This document shows positions 25,104 to 34,190 of a stretch of 64,000 nucleotides of DNA, piece after piece. A program made the translations under genes and the position numbers. The notes under the pieces are model-generated. The model saw nothing but the letters and a program-made list of their open reading frames with translations. It had not been told where the DNA came from and searched no databases. The stretch is from Desulforamulus ruminis DSM 2154. Its GTDB lineage: Bacteria > Bacillota > Desulfotomaculia > Desulfotomaculales > Desulfotomaculaceae. Where the stretch lies: assembly GCF_000215085.1 (NCBI RefSeq), contig NC_015589.1:806001-870000 (forward strand), in the 5' to 3' direction. Each line of letters begins with the position of its first letter. Within the stretch, counting starts at the first letter, position 1.

Positions 25104-26939
25104 ATGATTACTTGCTTACATCAGCTATATAACTTCGGTCGTTTCATCAACACTTTACCGACAGCCATCGTATTTGTAAATGACAAGGGGGATATAGTCA
25201 AATGTAATGAAAGATTTACAAGCTATTTTCCAGATTTAAAGGGGGAAGATTTGATCGGAAAACCAGCTAGTGGCTCTGAAGAATTATTGGGTGCGCAGAT
25301 TGCCCGGGTATTAAAGGGGGAAGAGGTATATGCCCAATTTATCCTTTGGCAGGGCAGAGAATTTTTAACCAATGCCTTTCCCTTAAAAGATTGGGAAACC
25401 GGTGCAATTCCAGGAGCAATTATTATTTTTCAAGATATAACCAGTGAAATGAGCTACCAAAGGGAAACGTATCGTTTAGCCAATTTGCAGAATATTGCCA
25501 AGGAACGTACCTACGCACTAAATCAGGAAATCTCCTTGCGACAACAAATTGAAAAAAAATTATTGAATTTAAATAAAAAAGTTTCCGGTATGCTTGAAGG
25601 GATCAAGAATGGATATATGACATTGGATCAAACGTTCCGGTTCATTTATGTAAATAAAGAGGCGGAGAGATTTATTGAATTACCCAAAGAAGAACTCATT
25701 GGGCATTCCATGTGGGATAAGCTTCCAACGGAGTTGGGGTTAAAATATTACAATGAATATCACCGGGCACTGCAGGAACAAACGGTTGTACATTTTGAGG
25801 CTTTTTTATTAAACGGTCCCAAATGGGCTGAAGTATATCTTTATCCTTCCCAAGAGGGATTATCCATTTGTTTGAATGATATAACCAAACAAAAATATAC
25901 AGAGGAAAAATTGCGGGAAAGTAAAGAAGGGTTTCAAGCCTTATTTAATCATAGTTTGGATGGAATTATTTTAAATGATGCTGACGGGAGAATTATCGCC
26001 GCGAACCCTTCCGCATGCAAGATGTTTGGGCGAACGGAAAAAGAAATGCGTCAAATGAACCGGGCTGAAATCATTGACTTAACCGACCCGAGAGTATTGG
26101 CCCTGGCTAAGCAGCGGGAACATCAGGACCAATTTAGCAAAGAAATCAATTTAATGCGAAAAAATGGTGCAATATTTTCGGGTAAAGTTACTTCCACTAT
26201 TTTTAGAGGAGAAAATAACCAGTTATTATCATGTTTAATCATTCGCGATATAACTAAGAATAAAAAATTTGAGCAGGAGATGTCCCGGCTGGATCGCCTT
26301 AACTTGATTGGCGAAATGGCAGCGGGAATTGGTCACGAGGTAAGAAATCCCATGACCACCGTTAGGGGATTTTTACAAATGTTGAAGGGCAAGGAGCGGT
26401 ATGCCGGGGACCAGGAATATTTTGATTTAATGATTAGTGAGTTAGATAGAGCCAATTCCATCATTACAGAGTTTCTTTCCGTTTCCAAAAGTACATCCAA
26501 TCATTTTGAGATAAAAAGCCTAAATGATATTATTGAAGAGATTTATCCGCTTATTCAGGCAAATGCCTTAAATCATAATAAAAATATAAAATTTAATCCT
26601 GGGAATATTGTAAGTTTTACCTTGATTGAAAAAGAGATTCGCCAAATGATTCTAAATTTTGTTAACAACGGTTTAGAATCAATGGAATCTGGCGGATTAA
26701 TCACCCTATCAACCTATATGGATCAAGGAGAAATTGTCCTGGAAATAAAAGATCAAGGGACCGGGATTGAACCAGGGGTTTTGGATAAAATAGGAACTCC
26801 CTTTGTGACCACAAAGGTGAATGGAACCGGACTGGGTCTGGCCGTTTGTTACAACATTGCCGCCCGCCATAAAGCAACCATTGAAATTCAAACGGGATCA
26901 AAAGGAACAACCTTTTTTGTAAGGTTTAAAATAAATTAA
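25104..26939 (+). CDS. Cytosolic PAS sensor histidine kinase
   Basis: 611 residues, ATG after AAAGGAAGG. No membrane helix. Three PAS domains (~12-120, ~160-270, ~275-395), the first two separated by a short coiled coil, precede a HisKA dimerisation helix with the phospho-acceptor His in AAGIGHEVRNPMTT (~415), then HATPase_c with an N-box NFVNNGLESME, G1 DQGTGIEPG and G2 GTGLGLAVCYNI. The layout resembles soluble Kin-type kinases of spore formers. A likely partner is the sigma-54 response regulator 1.2 kb downstream, although a small gene and a divergent Cys-rich gene lie between them. Confidence 0.93.
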   Translation: MITCLHQLYNFGRFINTLPTAIVFVNDKGDIVKCNERFTSYFPDLKGEDLIGKPASGSEELLGAQIARVLKGEEVYAQFILWQGREFLTNAFPLKDWETGAIPGAIIIFQDITSEMSYQRETYRLANLQNIAKERTYALNQEISLRQQIEKKLLNLNKKVSGMLEGIKNGYMTLDQTFRFIYVNKEAERFIELPKEELIGHSMWDKLPTELGLKYYNEYHRALQEQTVVHFEAFLLNGPKWAEVYLYPSQEGLSICLNDITKQKYTEEKLRESKEGFQALFNHSLDGIILNDADGRIIAANPSACKMFGRTEKEMRQMNRAEIIDLTDPRVLALAKQREHQDQFSKEINLMRKNGAIFSGKVTSTIFRGENNQLLSCLIIRDITKNKKFEQEMSRLDRLNLIGEMAAGIGHEVRNPMTTVRGFLQMLKGKERYAGDQEYFDLMISELDRANSIITEFLSVSKSTSNHFEIKSLNDIIEEIYPLIQANALNHNKNIKFNPGNIVSFTLIEKEIRQMILNFVNNGLESMESGGLITLSTYMDQGEIVLEIKDQGTGIEPGVLDKIGTPFVTTKVNGTGLGLAVCYNIAARHKATIEIQTGSKGTTFFVRFKIN

Positions 26940-27084
26940 AGAAACCCTTTATGAACAAGAAGCCGTATTGCGCCCACTACAAGTAAGAAAAAATGCATGA
27001 TTTATTTTAATAAAAACAATCATAGTTTTCCCCACCGGTGCATACAATTATTGAGTAGCCATTTTTGAGCAAAGGGGGGAAACA

Positions 27085-27201
27085 ATGAATAAAGAATTAA
27101 TTAATGAAATATTGGACAGCATTGGGTTGGAGAGCATCCTTTTGGATAAGGAGCAAAGAATTTATCCGGAGGATGGCCTGGTTCAGAGAAGCATGGAGTA
27201 A
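27085..27201 (+). CDS. 38-residue small protein
   Basis: ATG preceded by AAAGGGGGGAAACA, one of the strongest ribosome sites in the window, and followed one base after the stop by an intrinsic terminator. The acidic peptide begins MNKELINEILDSIGLESILL and ends YPEDGLVQRSME. No homologue is recognised. Its position between a histidine kinase and a response regulator gene suggests a regulatory role, but that is a guess. Confidence 0.6.
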   Translation: MNKELINEILDSIGLESILLDKEQRIYPEDGLVQRSME

Positions 27202-27238
27202 AACCGGGAGTCCCTTGATGGGTCCCGGTTATATTTTT
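27202..27238 (+). terminator. Terminator of 38-residue gene
   Basis: AACCGGGA pairs with TCCCGGTT with additional inner pairs, followed by ATATTTTT. Confidence 0.8.
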
Positions 27239-27249
27239 GGTAAGAGAAG

Positions 27250-27279
27250 AAAATGAAAACCACCCTAAAATTGGGTGGT
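27250..27279 (-). terminator. Terminator of Cys-rich gene
   Basis: On the minus strand ACCACCC and GGGTGGT pair around a 7-base loop and are followed by TTTTCATTTTC. It lies 11 bases past the stop codon. Confidence 0.75.
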
Positions 27280-27289
27280 GCCAGAATCA

Positions 27290-27796
27290 TTATAAAGACT
27301 TATTTAAAGTAGTGGATGGAGCATCCCGGCGTAGTTTGCGGGGGCTCCTTGGAGCTAGGCAGCAAGCATTGCCTGCGGCGGCATTGCGGATGGTTTCCGC
27401 GGTGGATTTAAGCGTTGTACAGAGATGCGGTGAAATTTCTATATTTAATTTTGAATGGCGCATGGTATAGCGTGTATTGGCCGGACATCCCTTGCATTTA
27501 TCAGCTTGTTTCTTCATGAAATCCAACTGATGGGATGTGGGGCGAATATAACCTCTTTCACAATGTTCAAAAAAGTCTTTAATTCCCAGTGGGTCATCTT
27601 CAACAGGACAGTTGCAAACAATTTCCACTGAATCAGGCTTCGCGTTCATATGAGAGGTGACTAACTCACAAACAGACATCCCCAAAGTACCTTTGGCTTT
27701 TAACGGGCAGGAACAATTACTGCAAGACTCAAAATTTTTCTCCCCGCAGGTCTTTCGGATATCAACTACCTCTCTGAAATTATTCACTCGTATCAT
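27290..27796 (-). CDS. Cysteine-rich protein of unknown function
   Basis: 168 residues from the ATG at 27796 after ATGGAGG. About a dozen cysteines occur, several as close pairs: CSNCSC near the N-terminus, CNC near the middle, CKGC, and CC near the C-terminus. This could hold an iron-sulfur cluster or zinc. There is no signal peptide or membrane segment. The C-terminus is basic and ends in RSPRKLRRDAPST. It lies opposite to the flanking signalling genes. I do not recognise a family. Confidence 0.7.
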   Translation of the reverse strand: MIRVNNFREVVDIRKTCGEKNFESCSNCSCPLKAKGTLGMSVCELVTSHMNAKPDSVEIVCNCPVEDDPLGIKDFFEHCERGYIRPTSHQLDFMKKQADKCKGCPANTRYTMRHSKLNIEISPHLCTTLKSTAETIRNAAAGNACCLAPRSPRKLRRDAPSTTLNKSL

Positions 27797-28161
27797 ATAT
27801 ACCTCCATGATTGGTCAACAACAAAGTAGTTGTAAGCCCGCCTCCAGGTGAAAAAAACCCATTCCTGGAAATTAACCTAGATTGACAACATTCGACAGTG
27901 CGTTAAAAAATCCTTTTAATTCATTCTAACATTTTTGAAGTTTTTTAAATAGCTACAAAAATCATATTTAAATTATAAAGAATTTTTAATGAAATTCAAA
28001 TGTTTAAACTATTTGCTATCGGGCTTATAACGGCTTACCCATTCCATTGGGGATGAGTGACAAGACAAGCCATTGTCATTAAAATAGAACATGTAGTAAA
28101 GAAAGGAGAAAATTTAAGGATGGGTTAAGGTCCTTTCAACCGGATTAAGGGGTGGATACCG
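27797..28161. other. AT-rich intergenic region, no gene seen
   Basis: Divergent region between the Cys-rich gene and the sigma-54 regulator gene. Several AT-rich promoter-like stretches are present, but no consensus -24/-12 element or convincing small ORF was found. Confidence 0.3.
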
Positions 28162-29646
28162 ATGAATATTTTGCTGGTGGACGATGATCAGGATAGTAGA
28201 GCCTGTGTCGGTAATTTTTTAAGGGAGATGGGACACCGGGTAATGGAGTGTGACAGTGGGCGAAGTGCTTTAAATCTTATTGCTTCGGGCGACTTTTCCA
28301 TGGTTTTATCGGATATAAAAATGCCTGGAATGTCAGGAATTGAATTGTTAAAAAATATTTCTTTTCTTCCTGAAGGCAAAAAGGTGGATGTGGTTTTATT
28401 TACCGGGCATGGTGACATGGAGACGGCCATCGAGGCCTTAAGAGCGGGAGCCTACGATTATTTGTTAAAACCCATTAACGTGGAAGAATTGGCCGCCATC
28501 ACCGAGCGTATCGCTGATTATCAAGCCCTGCGCAGGGAAAACATGATACTAACCAAACATTTTGAAGATAAGTTGAAAGCTGAAACAGAAGAAACCAGAA
28601 GGCAATTATCCAAACTAAAAGAAACACTGGCCCGCTCCATGGGTTTAGGCAATATCGGTTTTTTTTCAGAAACCATGCAACGAATCGCAGAGCAAGCCAA
28701 TAAATATCACACCGACCGCTCTATTCCGGTGTTAATACAGGGAGAAACCGGAACGGGAAAAGAAGTTATCGCCAAATTAATACACTATGGTGAGTCCTGG
28801 GAAAACAGACCCTTTGTGGACATTAACTGTGCGGCCTTAACGCCCAGCCTTTTTGAGAGTGAGCTTTTTGGCTATGAAGCCGGAGCTTTTACCGGAGGAT
28901 TACCCAAAGGGCAAAAAGGAAAACTGGATCTTGCCCAAGGAGGGACTTTATTTTTAGATGAGGTGGCAGAGATTCCCCTGGAGCTTCAGGGAAAGTTGTT
29001 ACGGGTTATCCAGGAAAAGGAATTTTACCGAATCAGCGGGCTGAAAAAAGTGAAGGTGGATGTAAGAATCATTTGTGCCACCAATGTGGATATAACCAAG
29101 AGGGTAGAGCAAGGGAAATTCCGGGAAGATTTATACTATCGGCTTAAAGTGGGTCATATTTTAATACCGCCCCTCAGGGACAGAAAGGAAGACATTCTTC
29201 CGCTGGCTAACTTGTTCCTGCAGGAATTTTCAAAGCAAAAACGAAAGAGTTTTTCCCGCATCGGAGATGCAGCAGCCAAGATTTTAAAGGGGTATCACTG
29301 GCCGGGGAATGTCCGGGAACTGCGCAATGCCATCGAATGGGTTATCTTTATGTATGACGAAACAGAACTTAAGTCCGAATATTTAGCAATCTTGGACAGG
29401 ATCAATCCCAACCATAACCGGGAGGAAAAGATGGAACCCAAAGAGCTGAATCCGGAAGAATTTTCTTTACCGGAAGAAAGATTTTTTTTAGAAGAGTATA
29501 TGAATAAAATTGTGCTTAAAGCACTGAAAAAGTATGGGGGGAATAAAACCAAGGCAGCTCAATATTTAGGGATTTCCAGACGTTCTTTGTATTGTAAAAT
29601 GAAACATATCCGGTTTCCCAATAAAAATGAGGAAATAGAGCAATAG
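28162..29646 (+). CDS. Sigma-54-dependent response regulator (NtrC family)
   Basis: 494 residues. Receiver domain (~1-120) with the acidic pair DDD near residue 7, phospho-acceptor in LSDIKMPGMSG (~51) and Lys in LKPIN. The AAA+ domain (~165-400) has Walker A GETGTGKE, GAFTGG (a known variant of the GAFTGA sigma-54 contact loop) near 239, and Walker B GGTLFLDEVAEIP. The C-terminal Fis-type helix-turn-helix is GGNKTKAAQYLGISRRSLY. It activates sigma-54 promoters; a target may be the downstream anion transporter/AprA-like operon, but no -24/-12 element was found there by eye. It lies 46 bases before a Crp/Fnr gene. Confidence 0.95.
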   Translation: MNILLVDDDQDSRACVGNFLREMGHRVMECDSGRSALNLIASGDFSMVLSDIKMPGMSGIELLKNISFLPEGKKVDVVLFTGHGDMETAIEALRAGAYDYLLKPINVEELAAITERIADYQALRRENMILTKHFEDKLKAETEETRRQLSKLKETLARSMGLGNIGFFSETMQRIAEQANKYHTDRSIPVLIQGETGTGKEVIAKLIHYGESWENRPFVDINCAALTPSLFESELFGYEAGAFTGGLPKGQKGKLDLAQGGTLFLDEVAEIPLELQGKLLRVIQEKEFYRISGLKKVKVDVRIICATNVDITKRVEQGKFREDLYYRLKVGHILIPPLRDRKEDILPLANLFLQEFSKQKRKSFSRIGDAAAKILKGYHWPGNVRELRNAIEWVIFMYDETELKSEYLAILDRINPNHNREEKMEPKELNPEEFSLPEERFFLEEYMNKIVLKALKKYGGNKTKAAQYLGISRRSLYCKMKHIRFPNKNEEIEQ

Positions 29647-29692
29647 ATTCGGCCATGGTGGGTAAATTATAAATTGTGGGGGAGGGTGCTAG

Positions 29693-30349
29693 ATGTCTGA
29701 GATTAAGTTAACGGACAGCGAAATGAAATATCTGGAATCCATTGGTTCGGTGGTGAAATATCCCAAGGGACAGATTATTTTTGCAACCGGGCAAAAAACC
29801 AACGAAGTTTATTTTATAAAGACCGGTTGGGTGAAGATCTATCGGACTTCCATGGACGGACGTCAGGTATCGGTGGCTCTCCGCTACCCCGGGGATTTTA
29901 TTGGTTTGGCGGAAGTCTTAAGTGACGAACTGGAGAGAGAATACAATGCAGAGGCCATGGACAATGTTTCTCTTTTAATCGTCTGGAGAGATACCTTTAA
30001 TAAAATGTTGTCTCAAAATCCCATATTTACCGCCCGGGTTTTGAACTTAATGGGCAACCGGCTAAGGGAAGCTCAGAATACCATTCATGATTTTATTATT
30101 AACCCGGTGCAGGGACGCCTGGCCCTGGTCTTAGAAAATATGGCCTTACGGTCGGGAATTGCCGGGGACGGCAACATTGTTCGCGTTCGTTTAAGAGTGA
30201 CCCAGGAGGAACTGTCCTGTATTGTGGGGGCCTCCCGCCAGACCGTGTCTTCCCTTTTAACCTTATTCAGAGAAGATGGATGTTTAGAATATGAAGGAAG
30301 AGAAATAACCTCAATCAATTTAGAAAAACTAAGAAGTTGGATGGAATAG
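29693..30349 (+). CDS. Crp/Fnr-family transcriptional regulator
   Basis: 218 residues, ATG after GTGGGGGAGGG. A cyclic-nucleotide-binding-type beta roll (~20-110, YPKGQIIFATGQKTNEVYFI), a long dimer helix, and a Crp-type winged helix-turn-helix (~165-215, VTQEELSCIVGASRQTVSSL). There is no N-terminal cysteine cluster, so it is not a classical oxygen-sensing FNR; the effector is unknown. It directly precedes the SLC13/AprA-like operon and a near-perfect palindrome between them is a candidate operator. Confidence 0.93.
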   Translation: MSEIKLTDSEMKYLESIGSVVKYPKGQIIFATGQKTNEVYFIKTGWVKIYRTSMDGRQVSVALRYPGDFIGLAEVLSDELEREYNAEAMDNVSLLIVWRDTFNKMLSQNPIFTARVLNLMGNRLREAQNTIHDFIINPVQGRLALVLENMALRSGIAGDGNIVRVRLRVTQEELSCIVGASRQTVSSLLTLFREDGCLEYEGREITSINLEKLRSWME

Positions 30350-30371
30350 CCGGATTATATCCGGTTTTTTA
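30350..30371 (+). terminator. Terminator of Crp/Fnr gene
   Basis: CCGGAT pairs with ATCCGG followed by TTTTTTATTG, directly at the stop codon. Confidence 0.8.
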
Positions 30372-30424
30372 TTGTCAACATGTAGAGAGGACTGCAACAA
30401 AAACCTTTTAGCCCATAAAATGGG

Positions 30425-30458
30425 TGACAAATGTCGGCAAACCGACAGAAATTTGTCA
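30425..30458 (+). promoter_or_regulatory. Nested palindrome, candidate Crp/Fnr operator
   Basis: A core TGTCGG-CAAA-CCGACA, 6-bp half-sites spaced by 4 bases like FNR-type sites, lies inside a wider repeat TGACAAAT ... ATTTGTCA. It is between the regulator gene and the transporter gene, about 110 bases ahead of the latter's start. Confidence 0.55.
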
Positions 30459-30568
30459 TAAGTAAGGTATTTCCGGACCAATTGCTTCGTTAAAATAATC
30501 ACAATACAGGCTTGCAAGCTGTAAAGGGGTGTTTGGATAAGGAAATATTGTTGTGGGGAGATGGTAAC

Positions 30569-32077
30569 GTGTCAAGTACGACATCCATGGATTTATCAAA
30601 CAATAAAAAGGAACTTTTAACGGGAGGCCAGGGAAAACAGCCTGGTTCGCAAAAAAACTATGCTCTGCCGGGATTTATACTGGCTTGGCTGGTGTTTGCG
30701 GCAATTATAACAATGGTCCCGGTTTCCGAAGGGGGTTTAAGCGCGGAAGGCCGGGCAGCCTTGGCGGTAATGGGGTGGGCAACCGTTATCTGGTTAACCA
30801 ACGCGCTTCCCATTGGTATCTCTGGACTTATGATCCCGGTGCTTTTAAAATTAACCGGCGCGCTGCCCAAAATACCGATGGCTTTTGCCGGCTTTACCAA
30901 GGATGTAACTTTCTTGATTCTGGGTTGCTTTATCCTGGCTGCGGTGATGCAGACCACCGGATTGGACCGGCGGATTGCGCTGGGCATTGTTTCCAGAGTA
31001 AAACCCAAGGTGGGCAGCGTAATTAAGGGGTTAATGGCGGCTCACTTGGTCATGGCGGTATTGGTTCCGGCAACCAATGCCCGGGGCGCGGTTTTTCTGC
31101 CCATTGTCTCAGGTTTAAATAACCTGTTTGGCAAAACCGGGGATGGCCTCCGGGCCAGAAAAGTTCTGACCATGGTGGGAATCGGGTTTGCTTCATTGGC
31201 CTCCGGAATTGTCTTAATGCACAGCCATATGTCCAACGTCATCGTGGCCCAAACCATTAATCAGAGCGTAGGAGCCAACACCATCACCTGGAGTAAATGG
31301 GCCTGGATGAACTGGCCTATGTTGGGTGTACTGGTAATCATCTATTTCTGGTGCAACTGGATATTAAAAACCAAAAATATTGAGGTGCCCGGCGGCATCG
31401 AGGAAGTAAAGATGCAGAAGGATGCACTGGGCAAAATGTCTTTCACCGAGTGGGTGGTCCTAGTGGCCTTTTCCATGGCCATTCTTCTCTGGGCCACCGA
31501 TGAGTTCCATAAGCTGGGTTCGGCTATTGTCACCCTAGGGGTGGTCATGCTGCTGTTTATCCCGGGGCTGACCAACCTTTGCTGGAAAAAGGTACAATCC
31601 AATACCATTTGGGGCACCTGGCTTTTATTGTGCGGTTCCCTGTCGCTGGTGGACGCCTTTGGAAGCACGGGAGTGGATAAATGGCTGGCCTCCCATCTGG
31701 TTGGCATAGCGCCTGCCTGGGGCTGGATCGGAGTTACACTGTTCGTTTGTATTGTAGTACAGATTCTCCGACTGGGAATAGTCAGCAATGTGGCGGCAGT
31801 GACCTTGCTGGCCCCCATTGTGGCAGCCATGGCGCCGATGCTCCATTTAAACACGGTGGCCTTTACCATGGCGGTATTAAATGTGGACAGCTTCGCCTTT
31901 GTATTGCCTATCTCAGTTACAGCCTGTCTGATTGCCTACGGTACTGAAGAGTTCAGCTTTGCGGAGTTTGTTAAAGTAGGGGCGCCCCTGACACTCATGG
32001 TCATTCTGTATACGGTTTTCATTATGTTGCCATGGTATGCCTTTACAGGATTCCCAATCTGGGTGCCGACTAACTAA
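30569..32077 (+). CDS. SLC13/DASS-family anion transporter
   Basis: 502 residues from a GTG at 30569 after GGGGAGATGG; the longer frame from 30512 lacks a ribosome site. About twelve membrane helices in the divalent anion:Na+ symporter pattern, including WLTNALPIGISGLMIPVLL and the repeated family motif region with VPATNARGAVFLPI. Family members import sulfate, dicarboxylates or tricarboxylates with sodium. Its stop codon is 16 bases before the AprA-like gene, so the transporter probably brings in the substrate, or exports the product, of that oxidoreductase. The substrate is unknown. Confidence 0.9.
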   Translation: MSSTTSMDLSNNKKELLTGGQGKQPGSQKNYALPGFILAWLVFAAIITMVPVSEGGLSAEGRAALAVMGWATVIWLTNALPIGISGLMIPVLLKLTGALPKIPMAFAGFTKDVTFLILGCFILAAVMQTTGLDRRIALGIVSRVKPKVGSVIKGLMAAHLVMAVLVPATNARGAVFLPIVSGLNNLFGKTGDGLRARKVLTMVGIGFASLASGIVLMHSHMSNVIVAQTINQSVGANTITWSKWAWMNWPMLGVLVIIYFWCNWILKTKNIEVPGGIEEVKMQKDALGKMSFTEWVVLVAFSMAILLWATDEFHKLGSAIVTLGVVMLLFIPGLTNLCWKKVQSNTIWGTWLLLCGSLSLVDAFGSTGVDKWLASHLVGIAPAWGWIGVTLFVCIVVQILRLGIVSNVAAVTLLAPIVAAMAPMLHLNTVAFTMAVLNVDSFAFVLPISVTACLIAYGTEEFSFAEFVKVGAPLTLMVILYTVFIMLPWYAFTGFPIWVPTN

Positions 32078-32093
32078 AAAGGAGGAACAATGG

Positions 32094-33854
32094 ATGCCAA
32101 GAGCCCAATTACCTCAAACCATTGATGCAGCAGAAGAAGTTCGCATTGATACGGATATTTTAATTATTGGTGCAGGAAATGCCGGATGTTTCGCGGCCAT
32201 CGAAGCGAAGCGGATGAATCCGGAATTAAAAGTCACTTTATTGGAAAAAGCGCATATTGATCGCAGTGGTTGCCTAGCCGGCGGCATGGATGCCATTAAC
32301 ACCTATATTAAAAAAGGACGCACCATTGAGGATTTTGTACGCTGGAGCCGTTCCCAGGCCGGAGGTTTACTGCGGGAAGATCTCACCATCAGCATGGCGG
32401 AAGTATTAAACCAGCCCATTGAAGAGTGGGAAGAATGGGGTATGCCCATAAAATATGAAGAAGACGGTGATGAATATAAAACCCGCGGTAAATGGGACAT
32501 CACCATCAGCGGCTCTGAAATGAAGGTCATTCTGGCGGAAAAAACCCGGGAATCCGGCTGTGAAATTATTAACCGGGTTGTAGCCACCAATTATTTAATG
32601 GAAGGCAATAAGGTTATCGGCGCCATTGGTTTTGGTGTCCGGGACGGTAAAGTCTATATCCTGCGGGCCAAGGCTACCATCATTGCCACCGGTGGTGCGG
32701 CCGGTCTATATAAACCCTATCAAAATGACGGCAACGACTGCCATCATCAGCTTTGGTATTCGCCCTTTAACGTAGGAACCGGCTTTGCCATGGGCATCCG
32801 TAAAGGTGCGGAAATGACAACCTTTGAAATGCGCTGGTGCGCAACCAGAACCAAAGATTTTAACGGACCCATTGATACCATTTCCGTGGGTTATAAAACC
32901 CCGATGATAAACTGCAAGGGAGAGCAAATTCTCAAGACCCGCTATGCTCATTTAGGCGGGGATGCGGCTCCGCGTTTTATCCGGGCCAATCTGCCCATGG
33001 ATGAATGGCGTGAGGGACGGGGTCCTTGTTACGTGGATACCACCCATATGACCCAGGAACAAATTTATGATATGAAGTACGATTACCTTAACGAGCGTCC
33101 CAGCTATGTGCTGTTCCTGGCCGGCCGGGCCCAGGATTTAAGTAAGGAACCCATTGAAATCTACGGTTCCGATCCATATATTGTTGGCGGTCACACAGCC
33201 AGCGGTTACTGGGTGGATGTAAAAAGAGCCACCACTTTGCCCGGATTATTTGCCTGCGGCGATGTGGCCGGTGGTACCCCGAACAAGTTTGTGGGTGGCT
33301 GTGCCGCCGAAGGATTGCTTTCCGCCAGGTCAGCCGTTGAATACGTAAAGGATATGGAACTGGGCACAATCGATCAAGATCAGATCACTCAAGAGAAAGA
33401 TCGGATTTTTGCACCGGGTTTTCGTCAAATGATTGTTGGCGATGGTGTTAAGCCCAGGGAAATGGAAGAGAGATTACAACGTTTAATGGATGAATATGCC
33501 GGTGGAGTGCATCAGTTCTTTAGAATGAATGAGGAAGGTTTGCAATATGCCCTGCGTCATATCCATCAGATGAAAGAACAAGTCCAATATTTGATTGCTT
33601 CCGATCTGCACGAACTAATGGAAGCCCATGAAATCATTGATCGTCTGGATGTGGCCGAAACGCTGGTGCACCACCTCATGTACCGCAAAGAAACCAGATG
33701 GCCGGGCTGGCAAACCCGTGCGGATTTTCCGGAAAAGAATGATGAAAAGTTTGACTGCTTTGTGAACTCCCGGTATAATCCTGAAACCCGAGAAGTGGAA
33801 ATGTTTACCCGTCCCTATGAGCAGTTGATCCCCGGTGATCGTTTAAAAGCCTAA
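32094..33854 (+). CDS. AprA-like FAD-dependent oxidoreductase (adenylylsulfate-reductase alpha family)
   Basis: 586 residues; the ATG at 32094 is 8 bases after AAGGAGG. An FAD-binding Rossmann motif LIIGAGNAGC (~24-32) is followed by the AprA-type EKAHIDRSGCLAGGMDAIN and FEMRWCATRTKDFNGP (~244-259), which parallels the substrate-site RxxxxRxKDxxGP segment of dissimilatory APS reductase. GLFACGDVAGGTPNKFVGG is the C-terminal FAD motif. From memory, true AprA is longer, and its partner gene encodes a longer AprB. No sat or qmo genes lie nearby. It forms an operon with an SLC13 transporter and a ferredoxin, so it may reduce another anion. APS reduction cannot be excluded. Confidence 0.85.
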   Translation: MPRAQLPQTIDAAEEVRIDTDILIIGAGNAGCFAAIEAKRMNPELKVTLLEKAHIDRSGCLAGGMDAINTYIKKGRTIEDFVRWSRSQAGGLLREDLTISMAEVLNQPIEEWEEWGMPIKYEEDGDEYKTRGKWDITISGSEMKVILAEKTRESGCEIINRVVATNYLMEGNKVIGAIGFGVRDGKVYILRAKATIIATGGAAGLYKPYQNDGNDCHHQLWYSPFNVGTGFAMGIRKGAEMTTFEMRWCATRTKDFNGPIDTISVGYKTPMINCKGEQILKTRYAHLGGDAAPRFIRANLPMDEWREGRGPCYVDTTHMTQEQIYDMKYDYLNERPSYVLFLAGRAQDLSKEPIEIYGSDPYIVGGHTASGYWVDVKRATTLPGLFACGDVAGGTPNKFVGGCAAEGLLSARSAVEYVKDMELGTIDQDQITQEKDRIFAPGFRQMIVGDGVKPREMEERLQRLMDEYAGGVHQFFRMNEEGLQYALRHIHQMKEQVQYLIASDLHELMEAHEIIDRLDVAETLVHHLMYRKETRWPGWQTRADFPEKNDEKFDCFVNSRYNPETREVEMFTRPYEQLIPGDRLKA

Positions 33855-33871
33855 GAACAGGAGGTTAAGCT

Positions 33872-34177
33872 ATGCCGCCAGTAGTATATCAGGAAAAATG
33901 CAAGGGTTGTGGAAAGTGCGAGGAGATCTGCCCCGGAGATTTACTGGAATTAACGGAAGAAAAAAAGATTGTTTGCCGTGCCCCCAGGGATTGCTGGGAT
34001 TGCATGGCCTGTGTAAAAGCCTGTCAGTTTGGTGCCCTGGAAACCAGAATACCTTATCAACTGGGATATTATCCTGCCAGACTGATCCCTAAAATGAGGG
34101 ATAAGGAAATTGAATGGACCAGTATTGATATTCATGGGAAGGTAGAGAAGTTTTTAGTAAAAACCCGTAACAAGTAA
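33872..34177 (+). CDS. AprB-like two-[4Fe-4S] ferredoxin
   Basis: 101 residues, ATG after AACAGGAGG, 17 bases after the flavoprotein stop. Two complete cluster motifs: CKGCGKCEEICPG (~11-22) and CWDCMACVKACQFG (~45-55). The C-terminal ~40 residues extend past the ferredoxin core as in AprB but are much shorter than in the classical subunit. It would pass electrons to the FAD of the preceding protein. A long terminator follows, closing the three-gene operon. Confidence 0.92.
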   Translation: MPPVVYQEKCKGCGKCEEICPGDLLELTEEKKIVCRAPRDCWDCMACVKACQFGALETRIPYQLGYYPARLIPKMRDKEIEWTSIDIHGKVEKFLVKTRNK

Positions 34178-34190
34178 TATACACGAATTT

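Noticed and set aside
28879-28896. GAFTGG in place of GAFTGA as a possibly novel activator
   Set aside because: GAFTGG followed by a Gly/Lys-rich stretch is, to my knowledge, a recurring variant in clostridial sigma-54 activators.
30360-30569. Sigma-54 -24/-12 promoter for the SLC13/AprA-like operon
   Set aside because: No GG-N10-GC element with TGGCAC/TTGCA-like boxes was found, although a sigma-54 activator is encoded nearby.
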